Positions 24,702-33,634 of a DNA stretch of 64,000 nt are shown piece after piece. The notes under the pieces were generated by a model. It was not told the DNA's origin. It did no database searches and was given only the letters and a program-made list of their open reading frames with translations. The position numbers and the translations under genes were made by a program. Each line of letters opens with the position of its first letter. Position 1 is the first letter of the stretch. The stretch comes from Streptomyces sp. NBC_00094 (GTDB lineage: Bacteria > Actinomycetota > Actinomycetes > Streptomycetales > Streptomycetaceae), in contig NZ_JAPEMB010000001.1 of NCBI RefSeq assembly GCF_026343125.1, positions 6,577,501 through 6,641,500 of the forward strand, in the 5' to 3' direction.

Positions 24702-25637
24702 ATGTCGGTTTCGTCTTCGATCGCCGCACCCGTGACCCTCGGCGCCCCGCGCCGCGCCTGGCTCACCGACCTGCCCGTCCTGCTCGTCGCCGTCGTCTGG
24801 GGCGCCAGCTACCTCGCGGCCAAGGGCATCACCACCACCCACACCGTCATCGCGGTCCTCGTGCTGCGGTTCGCCGTGGTGCTGCCCGTCCTCGTCGTCG
24901 CCGGGTGGAACAAGCTCCGGGCCCTGACCGCCGCCCAGTGGCGCGGCGCCGCCACCCTCGGGCTGATCCTCAGCGGGATCTTCCTCCTGGAGACGTACGG
25001 CGTCGTCCACACCTCCGCCACCAACGCGGGCCTGATCATCAGCCTCACCATGATCTTCACCCCGCTCGCCGAGGCCGCCGTCACCCGGGTGAGACCGCCC
25101 CGCGCCTTCCTCGCCGCCGCCGCGCTCTCCGTCACCGGCGTCGTCCTGCTCACCCAGGGCGCCGGCTTCACCGCACCCTCCCTCGGCGACCTCCTCATGC
25201 TGCTCGCCGCCCTCGCCCGTACCGTCCACGTCCTGGCCATGTCCCGGATCAAGGCGGTCCGGTCGGCCGACTCGCTCTCCCTGACCACCGTGCAGCTCGG
25301 TTCCGCCGTCGCCGTCTTCGCCGTCATCGCGGCCTTCCCCGGCACGGGCGCCTCGCCCTGGGCCACGGCCCTCGACTTCGGCCCCCGCGAATGGGCCGGG
25401 CTGCTCTTCCTCTCCGTCTTCTGCACGCTCTTCGCCTTCTTCGTGCAGATGTGGGCGGTCCGCCGCAGCTCCCCGTCCCGGGTCAGCCTCCTCCTCGGTA
25501 CGGAGCCGCTCTGGGCCGCCGCCGCGGGCATCGCCCTCGCCGGCGACCGCCCCGGAATCCTCGGCCTCGCGGGCGCGATCCTCGTTCTGGCGGGCACCAG
25601 TTGGGGCCGCCGGACGGTCGACGCGGACGCCCGATAG
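24702..25637 (+). CDS. EamA/DMT-family transporter
   Basis: A 311-residue membrane protein with about ten hydrophobic segments in two homologous halves, as in drug/metabolite transporters of the RhaT/EamA group. The first half contains VVWGASYLAAKGI and the end of each half has the usual GA..ILAG.. pattern. ATG 24702 has TTGGAGAAA upstream. It probably exports amino acids or metabolites; no specificity can be read. Confidence 0.87.
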   Translation: MSVSSSIAAPVTLGAPRRAWLTDLPVLLVAVVWGASYLAAKGITTTHTVIAVLVLRFAVVLPVLVVAGWNKLRALTAAQWRGAATLGLILSGIFLLETYGVVHTSATNAGLIISLTMIFTPLAEAAVTRVRPPRAFLAAAALSVTGVVLLTQGAGFTAPSLGDLLMLLAALARTVHVLAMSRIKAVRSADSLSLTTVQLGSAVAVFAVIAAFPGTGASPWATALDFGPREWAGLLFLSVFCTLFAFFVQMWAVRRSSPSRVSLLLGTEPLWAAAAGIALAGDRPGILGLAGAILVLAGTSWGRRTVDADAR

Positions 25638-25648
25638 GTTCTTCGATC

Positions 25649-26014
25649 ATGAGTTCACTTGCCTACGACACCGCGTTCCGCGCCCGCGCCCTGCGCACCC
25701 AGGGCTGGGGCCTCGGCCTCCTCGCCGTGGCCGGCCTGCTCTGGATCTGGTTCGCGATCCTGCTCCTCACCCCGTACGAGGTGGAGCACAACTACAACAC
25801 GACGACGTGCCACGCCCGGATCAGCGCCGACGACCTCCACGACACCTCGCGGGTCTGCGCGGAGGCGCGCGACTGGCCGAAGCTCCTCGGTTTCCTCGGC
25901 GCCTCCGTGCCGTTCGCCGTGGCGGGCTCCGTCCTCACCGCCATCGGCTCCTCCGCGCGCCGGGCGGCCGAGCACCACGCCGAGGTGACCCGACTGGACA
26001 CCGCGAGCGCCTGA
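25649..26014 (+). CDS. Small membrane protein, two predicted helices
   Basis: A 121-residue protein, not recognised. Two hydrophobic segments (about 20-45 and 85-108) flank an extracytoplasmic stretch with two cysteines (TTTCHARIS and SRVCAEARD) that could form a disulfide. ATG 25649 lies 11 nt behind the EamA stop, so the two may be co-transcribed. Its stop codon begins the tandem repeat at 26013. Confidence 0.7.
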   Translation: MSSLAYDTAFRARALRTQGWGLGLLAVAGLLWIWFAILLLTPYEVEHNYNTTTCHARISADDLHDTSRVCAEARDWPKLLGFLGASVPFAVAGSVLTAIGSSARRAAEHHAEVTRLDTASA

Positions 26015-26103
26015 CCGCCCGGGGCGCCGACCGTCAGGAGCACCGACCGCCCGGGGCGCCAACCGCCCGGGGCGCCGACCGCCCGCAGCCCCGACCGTCA
26101 GGA
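26013..26103. repeat. Tandem 16-bp repeats between convergent genes
   Basis: GACCGCCCGGGGCGCC at 26013-26028 and 26045-26060, AACCGCCCGGGGCGCC at 26061-26076, GACCGCCCGCAGCCCC at 26077-26092, plus GACCGTCAGGA at 26029 and 26093. The array overlaps the stop codons of both neighbouring convergent genes. Confidence 0.88.
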
Positions 26104-26319
26104 CTTCCGCACCCGGTCCGACACGATCAGGAGGACCAGGCCGAGCACGGCGATCACGATGTTGACGAACAGCTCCCGGCCCTCCATGAACGAGACGTTC
26201 TCGGTCAGGAACCGGGTCAGCCCCATCAGTCGGAACCAGCCGTCCGTCAGCTCGCGGATCACCCCGCAGACCCCGAACACGACGAGCAGGAAACCGGCGA
26301 CCTCCAGGAATCTCTTCAT
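26098..26319 (-). CDS. Small membrane protein, 73 residues
   Basis: Begins MKRFLEVAGFLLVVFGVCGV at ATG 26319 and contains two hydrophobic helices (about 6-24 and 50-67) joined by a charged loop. No known family is recognised. It converges with the 121-residue membrane protein and is divergent from the sensor kinase at 26466. The stop codon lies in the repeat array. Confidence 0.65.
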   Translation of the reverse strand: MKRFLEVAGFLLVVFGVCGVIRELTDGWFRLMGLTRFLTENVSFMEGRELFVNIVIAVLGLVLLIVSDRVRKS

Positions 26320-26465
26320 GACTTGATCATGTCCAGGCGGCGGCTCCGGCCGCGTCCGACTCCGGTCCACGGTCACCGCTACCGAAGTATCGACCTGTGC
26401 GACTTCGGTAGCGTCCCCGCCCGCCGCTCACCCGCGCGGGGCCCCCGGCTGCGTACATTGCCGAC

Positions 26466-27692
26466 ATGACCCGTACGGAACGGCAGCGCTGGCTGCTCCC
26501 CTCCCACCTGGTAGAACCGGGCGAGAGCGGCGCGGCCAGGCCCCGCCGTACCGTCCGCGACTGGATCGTCGACACCTCGCTCTTCCTCCTCGCTGCTCTC
26601 GTCGGCCTCGTCGCCGCCGACGCGGGCGCGCAGTACAGCAGTGAGCCCGTCATCCTCTTCGACCAGCTCGTCGGCGCCGCCGCCTGCTGCGCCCTCTGGC
26701 TGCGCCGCCGCTGGCCCGTCGGGCTGGCCGTCACCCTCTCCCTGGTCAGCGTCGTCGCCCCGGTCGCCGGTGGCGCCGTGCTCGCGAGCCTCTTCAGCGT
26801 CGCCGTACGCCGTCCCTTCCGCGAGGTCGCCTGGATCGGCGCGCTCGCCGTCGCCGCCTCCACCGTCCAGGTCTTCGTCCGCCCCGACCCCACCCTCAAC
26901 GCCGGCATCGCGGTCGTCCTCGGCTTCGTCCTCATCCTCCTCGTCACCGCCTGGGGCATGCTCGTCCGCTCCCGGCGCCAGCTCGTCGAGGCCCTCCGCG
27001 AGCGCGCCCGCCGTGCCGAGGCCGAGGCCGAACTGCGCGCCGCCCAGGCCCAGCGGCTCGCCCGCGAGGCCATCGCCCGCGAGATGCACGACGTCCTCGC
27101 CCACCGGCTGACCCTGCTCAGCGTCCACGCGGGGGCCCTGGAGTTCCGGCCGGACGCCCCGCCCGAGCAGATCGCCCGCGCTGCCGGCGTCATCCGCGAC
27201 AGCGCCCACGAGGCCCTGCAGGACCTGCGCGAGATCATCGGGGTGCTGCGGGCGCCCGGGGAGAACGGCGACGGCGGCGGCGACCGGCCCCAGCCGACCC
27301 TCGCCACCCTCGACGCGCTCGTCGCCGAGTCCCGCGAGGCCGGCGCCGACGTCGTCCTCGACCTCGACGTGGACACCCCCGAGGGCGCGCCCGCCGTCCC
27401 CGCCTCCACCGGCCGCACCGCCTACCGCATCGCCCAGGAGGGCCTGACCAACGCCCGCAAGCACGCCCCCGGCACCGAGGTCACCGTCACCGTGAGCGGC
27501 CGCCCCGGCGAGGGCCTCACCGTCACCGTCCACAACCCCGCGCCCGCCGGACCCGTCCCGCACGTCCCCGGCTCCGGTCAGGGCCTCATCGGGCTCACCG
27601 AGCGCGCCGCCCTCGCCGGGGGCCGTATGGAGCACGGCCCGGCCCCCGACGGCGGATTCGCCCTGCGCGCCTGGCTACCGTGGCCCGCATGA
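26466..27692 (+). CDS. Sensor histidine kinase (HisKA_3 type)
   Basis: A 408-residue membrane kinase. About five hydrophobic segments in residues 35-170, then a coiled-coil-like stretch (RERARRAEAEAELRAAQAQR) leading into the phosphorylation helix IAREMHDVLAHRLTLLSVHA, and a HATPase domain with LTNARKHAPG, VTVHNPAP and GQGLIGLTERAALAGG. ATG 26466. Its stop overlaps the regulator's ATG. The signal is unknown; this sub-group of paired kinases is abundant in Streptomyces. Confidence 0.92.
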   Translation: MTRTERQRWLLPSHLVEPGESGAARPRRTVRDWIVDTSLFLLAALVGLVAADAGAQYSSEPVILFDQLVGAAACCALWLRRRWPVGLAVTLSLVSVVAPVAGGAVLASLFSVAVRRPFREVAWIGALAVAASTVQVFVRPDPTLNAGIAVVLGFVLILLVTAWGMLVRSRRQLVEALRERARRAEAEAELRAAQAQRLAREAIAREMHDVLAHRLTLLSVHAGALEFRPDAPPEQIARAAGVIRDSAHEALQDLREIIGVLRAPGENGDGGGDRPQPTLATLDALVAESREAGADVVLDLDVDTPEGAPAVPASTGRTAYRIAQEGLTNARKHAPGTEVTVTVSGRPGEGLTVTVHNPAPAGPVPHVPGSGQGLIGLTERAALAGGRMEHGPAPDGGFALRAWLPWPA

Positions 27693-28372
27693 CCATCCGG
27701 CTGCTCATCGTCGACGACGACCCCCTGGTCCGCGCGGGCCTCACCCTCATGCTCGGCGGCGCCGAGGACCTGGAGATCGTCGGCGAGGGCGCCGACGGGC
27801 GCGAGGTCCCCGAGCTCGTCGACCGGCTCGCCCCGGACGTCGTCCTCATGGACATCCGCATGCCCCACGTCGACGGCCTCACCGCCACCGAACGCCTCCG
27901 CGCGCTCCCCGGCGCCCCCGAGGTGGTCGTCCTCACCACCTTCCACGCCGACGAGCAGGTGCTGCGCGCCCTGCGGGCGGGCGCCGCCGGCTTCGTCCTC
28001 AAGGACACCCCGCCGGCCGAGATCGTCGGCGCCGTCCGCCGGGTCGCCGCCGGCGATCCGGTGCTCTCCCCGGCCGTCACCCGCCAGCTGATGACCCACG
28101 TGGCGGGAGAGCCGGGGAAGTCCGACCGGCCCGAGCGGTCCCGGCGTGCCGCGCTCACCGCCCGCCTCGCCGAACTGGCGGGACGCGAACGGGAGGTGGC
28201 CGTGGCCGTCGGCAAGGGCGGCTCCAACGCGGAGATCGCCGCCGAGCTCTACATGAGCGTCCCCACCGTCAAGACCCACGTCTCGCGGATCCTCGCCAAG
28301 CTCGACCTCAACAACCGCGTCCAGATCGCCCTCCTCGTCCACGACGCGGGCCTCCTGGACGAAGAGAAGTAG
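27689..28372 (+). CDS. NarL/LuxR-family response regulator
   Basis: A 227-residue regulator with receiver marks IVDDDPLVR, Asp55 in VVLMDIRMPH, TTFHADEQ and FVLKDTPP, followed by a LuxR helix-turn-helix (REREVAVAVGKGGSNAEIAA, then MSVPTVKTHVSRIL). ATG 27689 overlaps the kinase stop codon (ATGA). A P450 gene starts 17 nt downstream and is probably in the same transcript. Confidence 0.92.
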   Translation: MTIRLLIVDDDPLVRAGLTLMLGGAEDLEIVGEGADGREVPELVDRLAPDVVLMDIRMPHVDGLTATERLRALPGAPEVVVLTTFHADEQVLRALRAGAAGFVLKDTPPAEIVGAVRRVAAGDPVLSPAVTRQLMTHVAGEPGKSDRPERSRRAALTARLAELAGREREVAVAVGKGGSNAEIAAELYMSVPTVKTHVSRILAKLDLNNRVQIALLVHDAGLLDEEK

Positions 28373-28389
28373 TCGGATAGTCTGCGGAG

Positions 28390-29568
28390 ATGTCCGTCAT
28401 CGAACTGGGGGAGTACGGAGCGGACTTCACCGCGAACCCGTACCCCTATTACGCCGAGCTCCGCGCGTCCGGCCCGGTCCACGAAGTGCGTATGCCCGAC
28501 GGCTTCCGGTTCTGGCTCGTCGTCGGCCACGAGGAGGGGCGGGCCGCGCTCGCCGACCCCCGGCTCGCCAAGTCCCCGTCCGTCATCGGCGTACGGCCGC
28601 CGGAGGAGGACGTCATCGGCGTCCACCTCCTCGGCGCGGACGCCCCCGACCACACCCGGCTGCGCCGCCTGGTCACGGGCGTCTTCACCGGCCGCCGGGT
28701 CGAGGCCCTCCGCCCCCGCGTCGAGCGGCTCACCAGGGAACTCGCCGACGCGATGGAACCGGCCGGACGCGCCGACCTCGTCGACGCGTATGCCTTCCCC
28801 GTGCCGATCACCGTCATCTGCGAACTCCTCGGCGTCCCCGCCGACGACCGCGAGACCTTCCGGCACTGGTCGCACGAGCTCGTCGCCCCGGCGGACGAGA
28901 CCGGCTTCCTCGACGCCATGAAGGGCTTCGCCGCGTACCTCGACGAACTCATCGAGGACAAGCGGGCCGCGGGCCCCGCCGACGACCTGCTGTCCGACCT
29001 CATCGCCGCCCGCGCCGAGGACGGCGACCGGCTCTCCGGGCCCGAACTCCGGGCCATGGCCTACCTGCTGCTCATCGCCGGCCACGAGACCACCGTCAAC
29101 CTGATCTCCAACACCGTCCGCAACCTGCTCACCCACCCCGAGCAGCTCGCCGCCCTGCGCGCCGACCCCGACCTCCTCGACGGGGCGATCGAGGAGTCCC
29201 TGCGGTACGACGGTCCGGTGGAGACCAGCACGTTCCGCTTCACCCGGGAAGCCGTCACCATCGGCGGCACCGAGGTCCCGGCAGGCCAGAGCGTCCTCGT
29301 GGGGATCGGCGCGCTCGACCGCGACCCGGCCCGTTTCCCCGAGCCCGACCGCTTCGACATCCGCCGCGACACCCGCGGCCACCTCGCCTTCGGCCACGGC
29401 ATGCACTACTGCCTGGGCGCCCCGCTCGCCCGCCTGGAGGCCAGGATCGCCCTCCGTACCCTCCTGGACCGCTTCCCCCGGCTCGCACTCGACCCCGAGG
29501 GCGCCCCCTGGGAGTGGGTGCCCGGCCTCCTCATCCGCGGGGTCCGCCGGCTCCCGGTCCGGTGGTGA
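28390..29568 (+). CDS. Cytochrome P450 (CYP107-like)
   Basis: A 392-residue soluble class I P450. The I-helix is LLLIAGHETTVNL, the K-helix ExxR is ESLRYDG, and the heme loop is FGHGMHYCLGAPLARLE with Cys as thiolate ligand. Length and motif style match bacterial CYP107 relatives, which hydroxylate macrolides, steroids or xenobiotics. It stands directly behind a two-component system with no ferredoxin gene nearby, so its electron donor is elsewhere. Substrate unknown. Confidence 0.92.
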   Translation: MSVIELGEYGADFTANPYPYYAELRASGPVHEVRMPDGFRFWLVVGHEEGRAALADPRLAKSPSVIGVRPPEEDVIGVHLLGADAPDHTRLRRLVTGVFTGRRVEALRPRVERLTRELADAMEPAGRADLVDAYAFPVPITVICELLGVPADDRETFRHWSHELVAPADETGFLDAMKGFAAYLDELIEDKRAAGPADDLLSDLIAARAEDGDRLSGPELRAMAYLLLIAGHETTVNLISNTVRNLLTHPEQLAALRADPDLLDGAIEESLRYDGPVETSTFRFTREAVTIGGTEVPAGQSVLVGIGALDRDPARFPEPDRFDIRRDTRGHLAFGHGMHYCLGAPLARLEARIALRTLLDRFPRLALDPEGAPWEWVPGLLIRGVRRLPVRW

Positions 29569-29579
29569 ACAGCCATGCC

Positions 29580-30599
29580 TTAGGTCGTGTCCGGCGACAC
29601 GACCCAGGGGGCGTCCATCCGCACCGGACGCCGCTCCCGGCGCGAGCGCTCGCAGGCCTCGGCGATCCGGAGCGCCGCCAGGGCCTCCCGCCCGTCGCAC
29701 GCGTTGGCCGCCTCGCCGCGCACCAGCCGTACGAAGGCGTCGAGCTCCGCCTCGTACGCAGGGGCGAACCGCTCCAGGAAACCCGGCCAGGGCTTCCCGG
29801 GCGCGGGTGGCCCCAGCGGCTCCACCGAGGCGAGCGGCGTCCGGTCGTCCAGGCCGACCGCGATCTGGTCCCGCTCGCCGGCCAGCTCCATCCGTACGTC
29901 GTACCCGGCGCCGTTGCACCGCGTCCCGGTGACCGTGACCAGCGTGCCGTCGTCCAGCGTGAGGAGCGTGGCGGCGGTGTCCACGTCCCCGGCCTCCCGG
30001 AACATCGCGGGACCCGCGTCCGAGCCCGTCGCGTACACCTCGACGACCTCCCGGCCGGTCACCCAGCGGACGATGTCGAAGTCGTGGACCAGACAGTCCC
30101 GGAAGAGACCTCCGGAGAGCGGCAGGTACGCGGCGGGCGGCGGCTCCGGGTCGGAGGTCGTCGCCCGTACGGTGTGCAGCCGGCCGAGCCGCCCCGAGCG
30201 CACGGCCTCGCGCGCCGCCCGGTACCCCGCGTCGAAGCGCCGCATGAACCCGAGCTGAAGCTCGGTGCCCGCGTCCGCCACGGCCCGCAGCGCCGTCCGC
30301 GTGCCGGGCAGGTCCAGGGCGATCGGCTTCTCGCAGAAGGCCGGCAGACCGGACCCGGCGACGCGGGCGATCAGCTCCGCGTGCGCGGCCGTCGCCGAGG
30401 CGATCACCACCGCGTCCAGGGCGTGCCCGAGGAGCGCCGTCACGTCCGGGGCCGCCTCGGCCCCGAGCGCCCCCGCGACCCCGGCCGCCCGTGTCGCGTC
30501 CGCGTCCGCCACGACCAGCGACTCGACCTCCGGGTGACGGGCCAGTACCCCCGCGTGGAAGCTCCCGATCCGTCCCGTACCGATGAGTCCGATGCGCAT
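29580..30599 (-). CDS. Gfo/Idh/MocA-family oxidoreductase (inositol 2-dehydrogenase-like)
   Basis: A 339-residue NAD(P)-dependent sugar or cyclitol dehydrogenase. The N-terminal Rossmann fold shows RIGLIGTGRIGSFHA and VVADADA; the Gfo/Idh signature EKPIALD follows at about residue 90; the catalytic HDFDIVRWV segment lies near residue 170. ATG 30599. It is divergent from a GntR regulator and sugar ABC genes, so it likely oxidises the imported sugar or inositol; many such enzymes are annotated inositol 2-dehydrogenase, which is possible but not proven here. Confidence 0.88.
   Translation of the reverse strand: MRIGLIGTGRIGSFHAGVLARHPEVESLVVADADATRAAGVAGALGAEAAPDVTALLGHALDAVVIASATAAHAELIARVAGSGLPAFCEKPIALDLPGTRTALRAVADAGTELQLGFMRRFDAGYRAAREAVRSGRLGRLHTVRATTSDPEPPPAAYLPLSGGLFRDCLVHDFDIVRWVTGREVVEVYATGSDAGPAMFREAGDVDTAATLLTLDDGTLVTVTGTRCNGAGYDVRMELAGERDQIAVGLDDRTPLASVEPLGPPAPGKPWPGFLERFAPAYEAELDAFVRLVRGEAANACDGREALAALRIAEACERSRRERRPVRMDAPWVVSPDTT
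29583..29604. terminator. Bidirectional hairpin between P450 and dehydrogenase genes
   Basis: GGTCGTGTC-CGGC-GACACGACC is a perfect 9-bp stem with a 4-nt loop, 15 nt after the P450 stop and inside the last codons of the convergent dehydrogenase gene. Confidence 0.6.
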
Positions 30600-30713
30600 G
30601 GCCCCACCGTGGATCCGTACGCCTCCCCTGTCAAGGATTTGTCAGGACAACAGGACGTCACGACTTCCGGTCATCAGCTTCCTGTCGCCGACGCGCCCGG
30701 CTACGCTCCCTCC

Positions 30714-31481
30714 GTGTCCAAGCAGCCCGGCTCGCCCCTGCCCCCGCTCTCCGTGGACCGCACCAGCCCGGTCCCGCTCTACTTCCAGCTGGCCCGGCAG
30801 CTGGAGGGCGCGGTGGAGAACGGGACGCTGCCGCCGGGCACCCTCCTCGGCAACGAGATCGACCTCGCCACCCGCCTGGGCCTCTCCCGCCCCACCGTCC
30901 GCCAGGCCATCCAGTCCCTCGTCGACAAGGGCCTCCTGGTCCGCCGCCGGGGCGTCGGCACCCAGGTCGTGCACAGCAGGGTCCGGCGCCCGCTGGAGCT
31001 CAGCAGCCTCTACGACGACCTGGAGGCCGCGGGCCGCCGCCCCGCCACCCGGGTCCTCGTCAACCGCCTGGAACCCGCCACCGGACCGGTCGCGGCGGCC
31101 CTCGGCGTACCGGAGGGCAGCGAGGTCCACTACCTGGAGCGGCTGCGCACCTCGCACGGCGAGCCCATGGCGTACCTGCGCAACCACCTGCCCGCCGGGC
31201 TCCTCGCACCGGACGGGCCGGACACCGAGCGCCTGGAGACCACCGGCCTCTACCGGATGCTCCGCTCCGCCGCGCTCACCCTGCACAGCGCCCACCAGTC
31301 CATCGGTGCCCGCGCCGCGACCCCGGAGGAGGCCGCGCTCCTCGACGAGCGGGAGGGCGCCCCGCTGCTCACGATGGAGCGCACCACCTACGACGACACG
31401 GGCCGGGCCGTCGAGTACGGCTCGCACCTCTACCGGGCCGCGCGCTACTCCTTCGAGCTCCAGCTGATGGTCCGTCCGTAG
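30714..31481 (+). CDS. GntR-family regulator (HutC/UTRA type)
   Basis: A 255-residue repressor. The GntR winged helix-turn-helix is at about residues 15-85 (PVPLYFQLARQLEGAVENG ... LGLSRPTVRQAIQSLVDKG), followed by a UTRA ligand-binding domain with RPATRVLVN, YLERLRTSHGEPMAYLRNHL and EYGSHLYRAARYSFE. GTG 30714. It sits between the divergent dehydrogenase and the ABC operon and probably regulates both in response to a sugar or sugar phosphate. Confidence 0.9.
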   Translation: MSKQPGSPLPPLSVDRTSPVPLYFQLARQLEGAVENGTLPPGTLLGNEIDLATRLGLSRPTVRQAIQSLVDKGLLVRRRGVGTQVVHSRVRRPLELSSLYDDLEAAGRRPATRVLVNRLEPATGPVAAALGVPEGSEVHYLERLRTSHGEPMAYLRNHLPAGLLAPDGPDTERLETTGLYRMLRSAALTLHSAHQSIGARAATPEEAALLDEREGAPLLTMERTTYDDTGRAVEYGSHLYRAARYSFELQLMVRP

Positions 31482-31568
31482 CCACGGACGGCCCCCCTGA
31501 CAAGTGCCACGACCTGCATGACCGATACTGCAATGCACGCAGAAGGACACAAAGGAGGGCACGGCCTC

Positions 31569-32588
31569 GTGACCAGGCTTCGGACAGGAGGGGTACGGGC
31601 CGTCATCGGCGCCGTGCTCGCGCTCGCGCTCACAGGGGCGCTCGCGGGGTGCAGCAGCACCGGCGGAAAGCGGGCGGAGGACGCCCGCAAGGCCGCGGCG
31701 GCCCAGGGCAGGGCGGCTGTCGACACCCCCCGCTGGACCTTCGCGATGGTGACCCACTCCGGCGACGGCGACACCTTCTGGGACATCGTCCAGAACGGTG
31801 CCGAGCAGGCCGCCGTCAAGGACAACATCAACTTCCTCTACGCCCACAGCGACGAGGCCCAGCAGCAGGCCCAGCTCATCGACTCGTACGTCGCCAAGGG
31901 CGTCGACGGTCTCATCGTCACCCTGGCCAAGCCCGACGCGATGAAGGCCTCCGTCGAGAAGGCCGTCAAGGCCGGCATCCCGGTGATCACCGTGAACTCG
32001 GGCGCCGCGCAGTCCAAGGCCTTCGGCGCCCTCACCCACATCGGGCAGGACGAGACCGTCGCCGGTGAGGCCGTCGGTGACGAGCTGGAGGAACGTGGCA
32101 GGAAGAAGGCCCTGTGCATCCTGCACGAGCAGGGCAACATCGGCCACGAGCAGCGCTGCGCCGGAGCGAAGAAGACCTTCGGCGGCGAGCTCGTGAACCT
32201 CTACGTCGACGGCACCAACATGCCCGACGTCAAGGCCTCCATCGAGGCCAAGCTCCAGTCGGACAAGGCCATCGACGCCGTCGTCACCCTCGGCGCCCCC
32301 TTCGCCGACGCCGCCGTCCAGGCCGCGAAGAGCGCCGGGAGCACGGCCGAGATCGACACCTTCGACCTCAACGCCAAGGTCGCCACCGCCCTCCAGGCCG
32401 GCACCCTCGGCTTCGCCGTCGACCAGCAGCCCTACCTCCAGGGCTACGAGGCCGTCGACCTGCTCTGGCTCTACCGCTACAACGCCGATGTACTCGGCGG
32501 CGGCAAGCCGGTCCTCACCGGTCCCCAGATCATCACCAAGGACGACGCCGCCGCGCTCGTCGGCTACGCGGAGCGGGGCACCCGATGA
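31569..32588 (+). CDS. Sugar ABC transporter substrate-binding lipoprotein
   Basis: A 339-residue exported lipoprotein: signal peptide with lipobox LAGC, then a type I periplasmic-binding fold of the ribose/galactose group (FAMVTHSGDGDTFWDIVQNG, DGLIVTLAKPDA, GIPVITVNSG, GTNMPDVKASIEAKL, VDQQPYLQGYEAVDLLWL). GTG 31569 follows AAGGAGGG. First gene of a tightly packed importer operon. Likely ligands are pentoses, galactose or inositol; which is unknown. Confidence 0.91.
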   Translation: MTRLRTGGVRAVIGAVLALALTGALAGCSSTGGKRAEDARKAAAAQGRAAVDTPRWTFAMVTHSGDGDTFWDIVQNGAEQAAVKDNINFLYAHSDEAQQQAQLIDSYVAKGVDGLIVTLAKPDAMKASVEKAVKAGIPVITVNSGAAQSKAFGALTHIGQDETVAGEAVGDELEERGRKKALCILHEQGNIGHEQRCAGAKKTFGGELVNLYVDGTNMPDVKASIEAKLQSDKAIDAVVTLGAPFADAAVQAAKSAGSTAEIDTFDLNAKVATALQAGTLGFAVDQQPYLQGYEAVDLLWLYRYNADVLGGGKPVLTGPQIITKDDAAALVGYAERGTR

Positions 32589-33634
32589 GTTCCACCGCCC
32601 CACCCGGCATCGACCACGTCGACGAACGGCTGCTGCGCACCACGCCGCTGAAGAAGCTCCTCGCCCGCCCCGAGCTCGGCTCGGTCGTCGGCGCGATCGC
32701 CGTCTTCGTCTTCTTCTCGGTCGCCGCCGACAGCTTCCTGCGCCCCGCGAGCCTCGGCACCGTGCTGTACGCGGCCTCCACCATCGGCATCATGGCGGTC
32801 CCCGTCGCCCTGCTGATGATCGGCGGCGAGTTCGACCTCTCCGCCGGCGTCCTCGTCACCAGCTCGGCGCTCGTCTCGTCGATGGTCAGCTACCAGCTGA
32901 CGGCGAACGTCTGGGTCGGCGTCGGCGTCTCGCTGCTCGTCACCCTGGCGATCGGCGTCTTCAACGGCTTCATGCTGACCCGTACCAAACTGCCCAGCTT
33001 CATCATCACGCTCGGCACCTTCCTCATGCTGACCGGCCTGAACCTGGGCCTCACCAAGCTGATCAGCGGCACCGTCTCCACCAAGTCCATCGCCGACATG
33101 GAGGGCTTCCCCTCCGCCCGGAAGCTCTTCGCCTCCCAGGTGACCGTCGGCGGCGTCGAGCTCAAGGTCACCATCCTGTGGTGGCTCGGCCTCGTCGCGC
33201 TCGCCACCTGGATCCTGCTGCGCACCCGCTTCGGCAACTGGATCTTCGCGGTCGGCGGCGGCGCCGACGCCGCCCGCGCGGTCGGCGTCCCGGTCTACCG
33301 GACGAAGATCGGCCTCTACATGGGTGTGGCCTTCTGCGCCTGGATCTCCGGCCAGCACCTGCTCTTCTCCTTCGACGTCGTCCAGTCGGGCGAAGGCGTC
33401 GGGAACGAGCTGATCTACATCATCGCGGCGGTCATCGGCGGCTGTCTGATCACCGGCGGATACGGCTCCGCCATCGGCTCGGCGGTCGGCGCCCTCATCT
33501 TCGGCATGACCAGCAAGGGCATCGTCTACGCCGAGTGGAACCCGGACTGGTTCAAGTTCTTCCTGGGAGCGATGCTCCTCCTGGCGACGCTGCTGAACGC
33601 CTGGATCCGCAAGCGCGTGGAGGCCACCAAGTGA
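32585..33634 (+). CDS. Sugar ABC transporter permease
   Basis: A 349-residue permease of the RbsC type with eight to ten membrane segments. It shows the early GGEFDLSAG motif and the cytoplasmic coupling segment ARAVGVPVYRTKIGLYMG typical of this group. ATG 32585 overlaps the binding-protein stop (ATGA), so translation is coupled. It forms the pore with the ATPase immediately downstream. Confidence 0.9.
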   Translation: MSSTAPPGIDHVDERLLRTTPLKKLLARPELGSVVGAIAVFVFFSVAADSFLRPASLGTVLYAASTIGIMAVPVALLMIGGEFDLSAGVLVTSSALVSSMVSYQLTANVWVGVGVSLLVTLAIGVFNGFMLTRTKLPSFIITLGTFLMLTGLNLGLTKLISGTVSTKSIADMEGFPSARKLFASQVTVGGVELKVTILWWLGLVALATWILLRTRFGNWIFAVGGGADAARAVGVPVYRTKIGLYMGVAFCAWISGQHLLFSFDVVQSGEGVGNELIYIIAAVIGGCLITGGYGSAIGSAVGALIFGMTSKGIVYAEWNPDWFKFFLGAMLLLATLLNAWIRKRVEATK

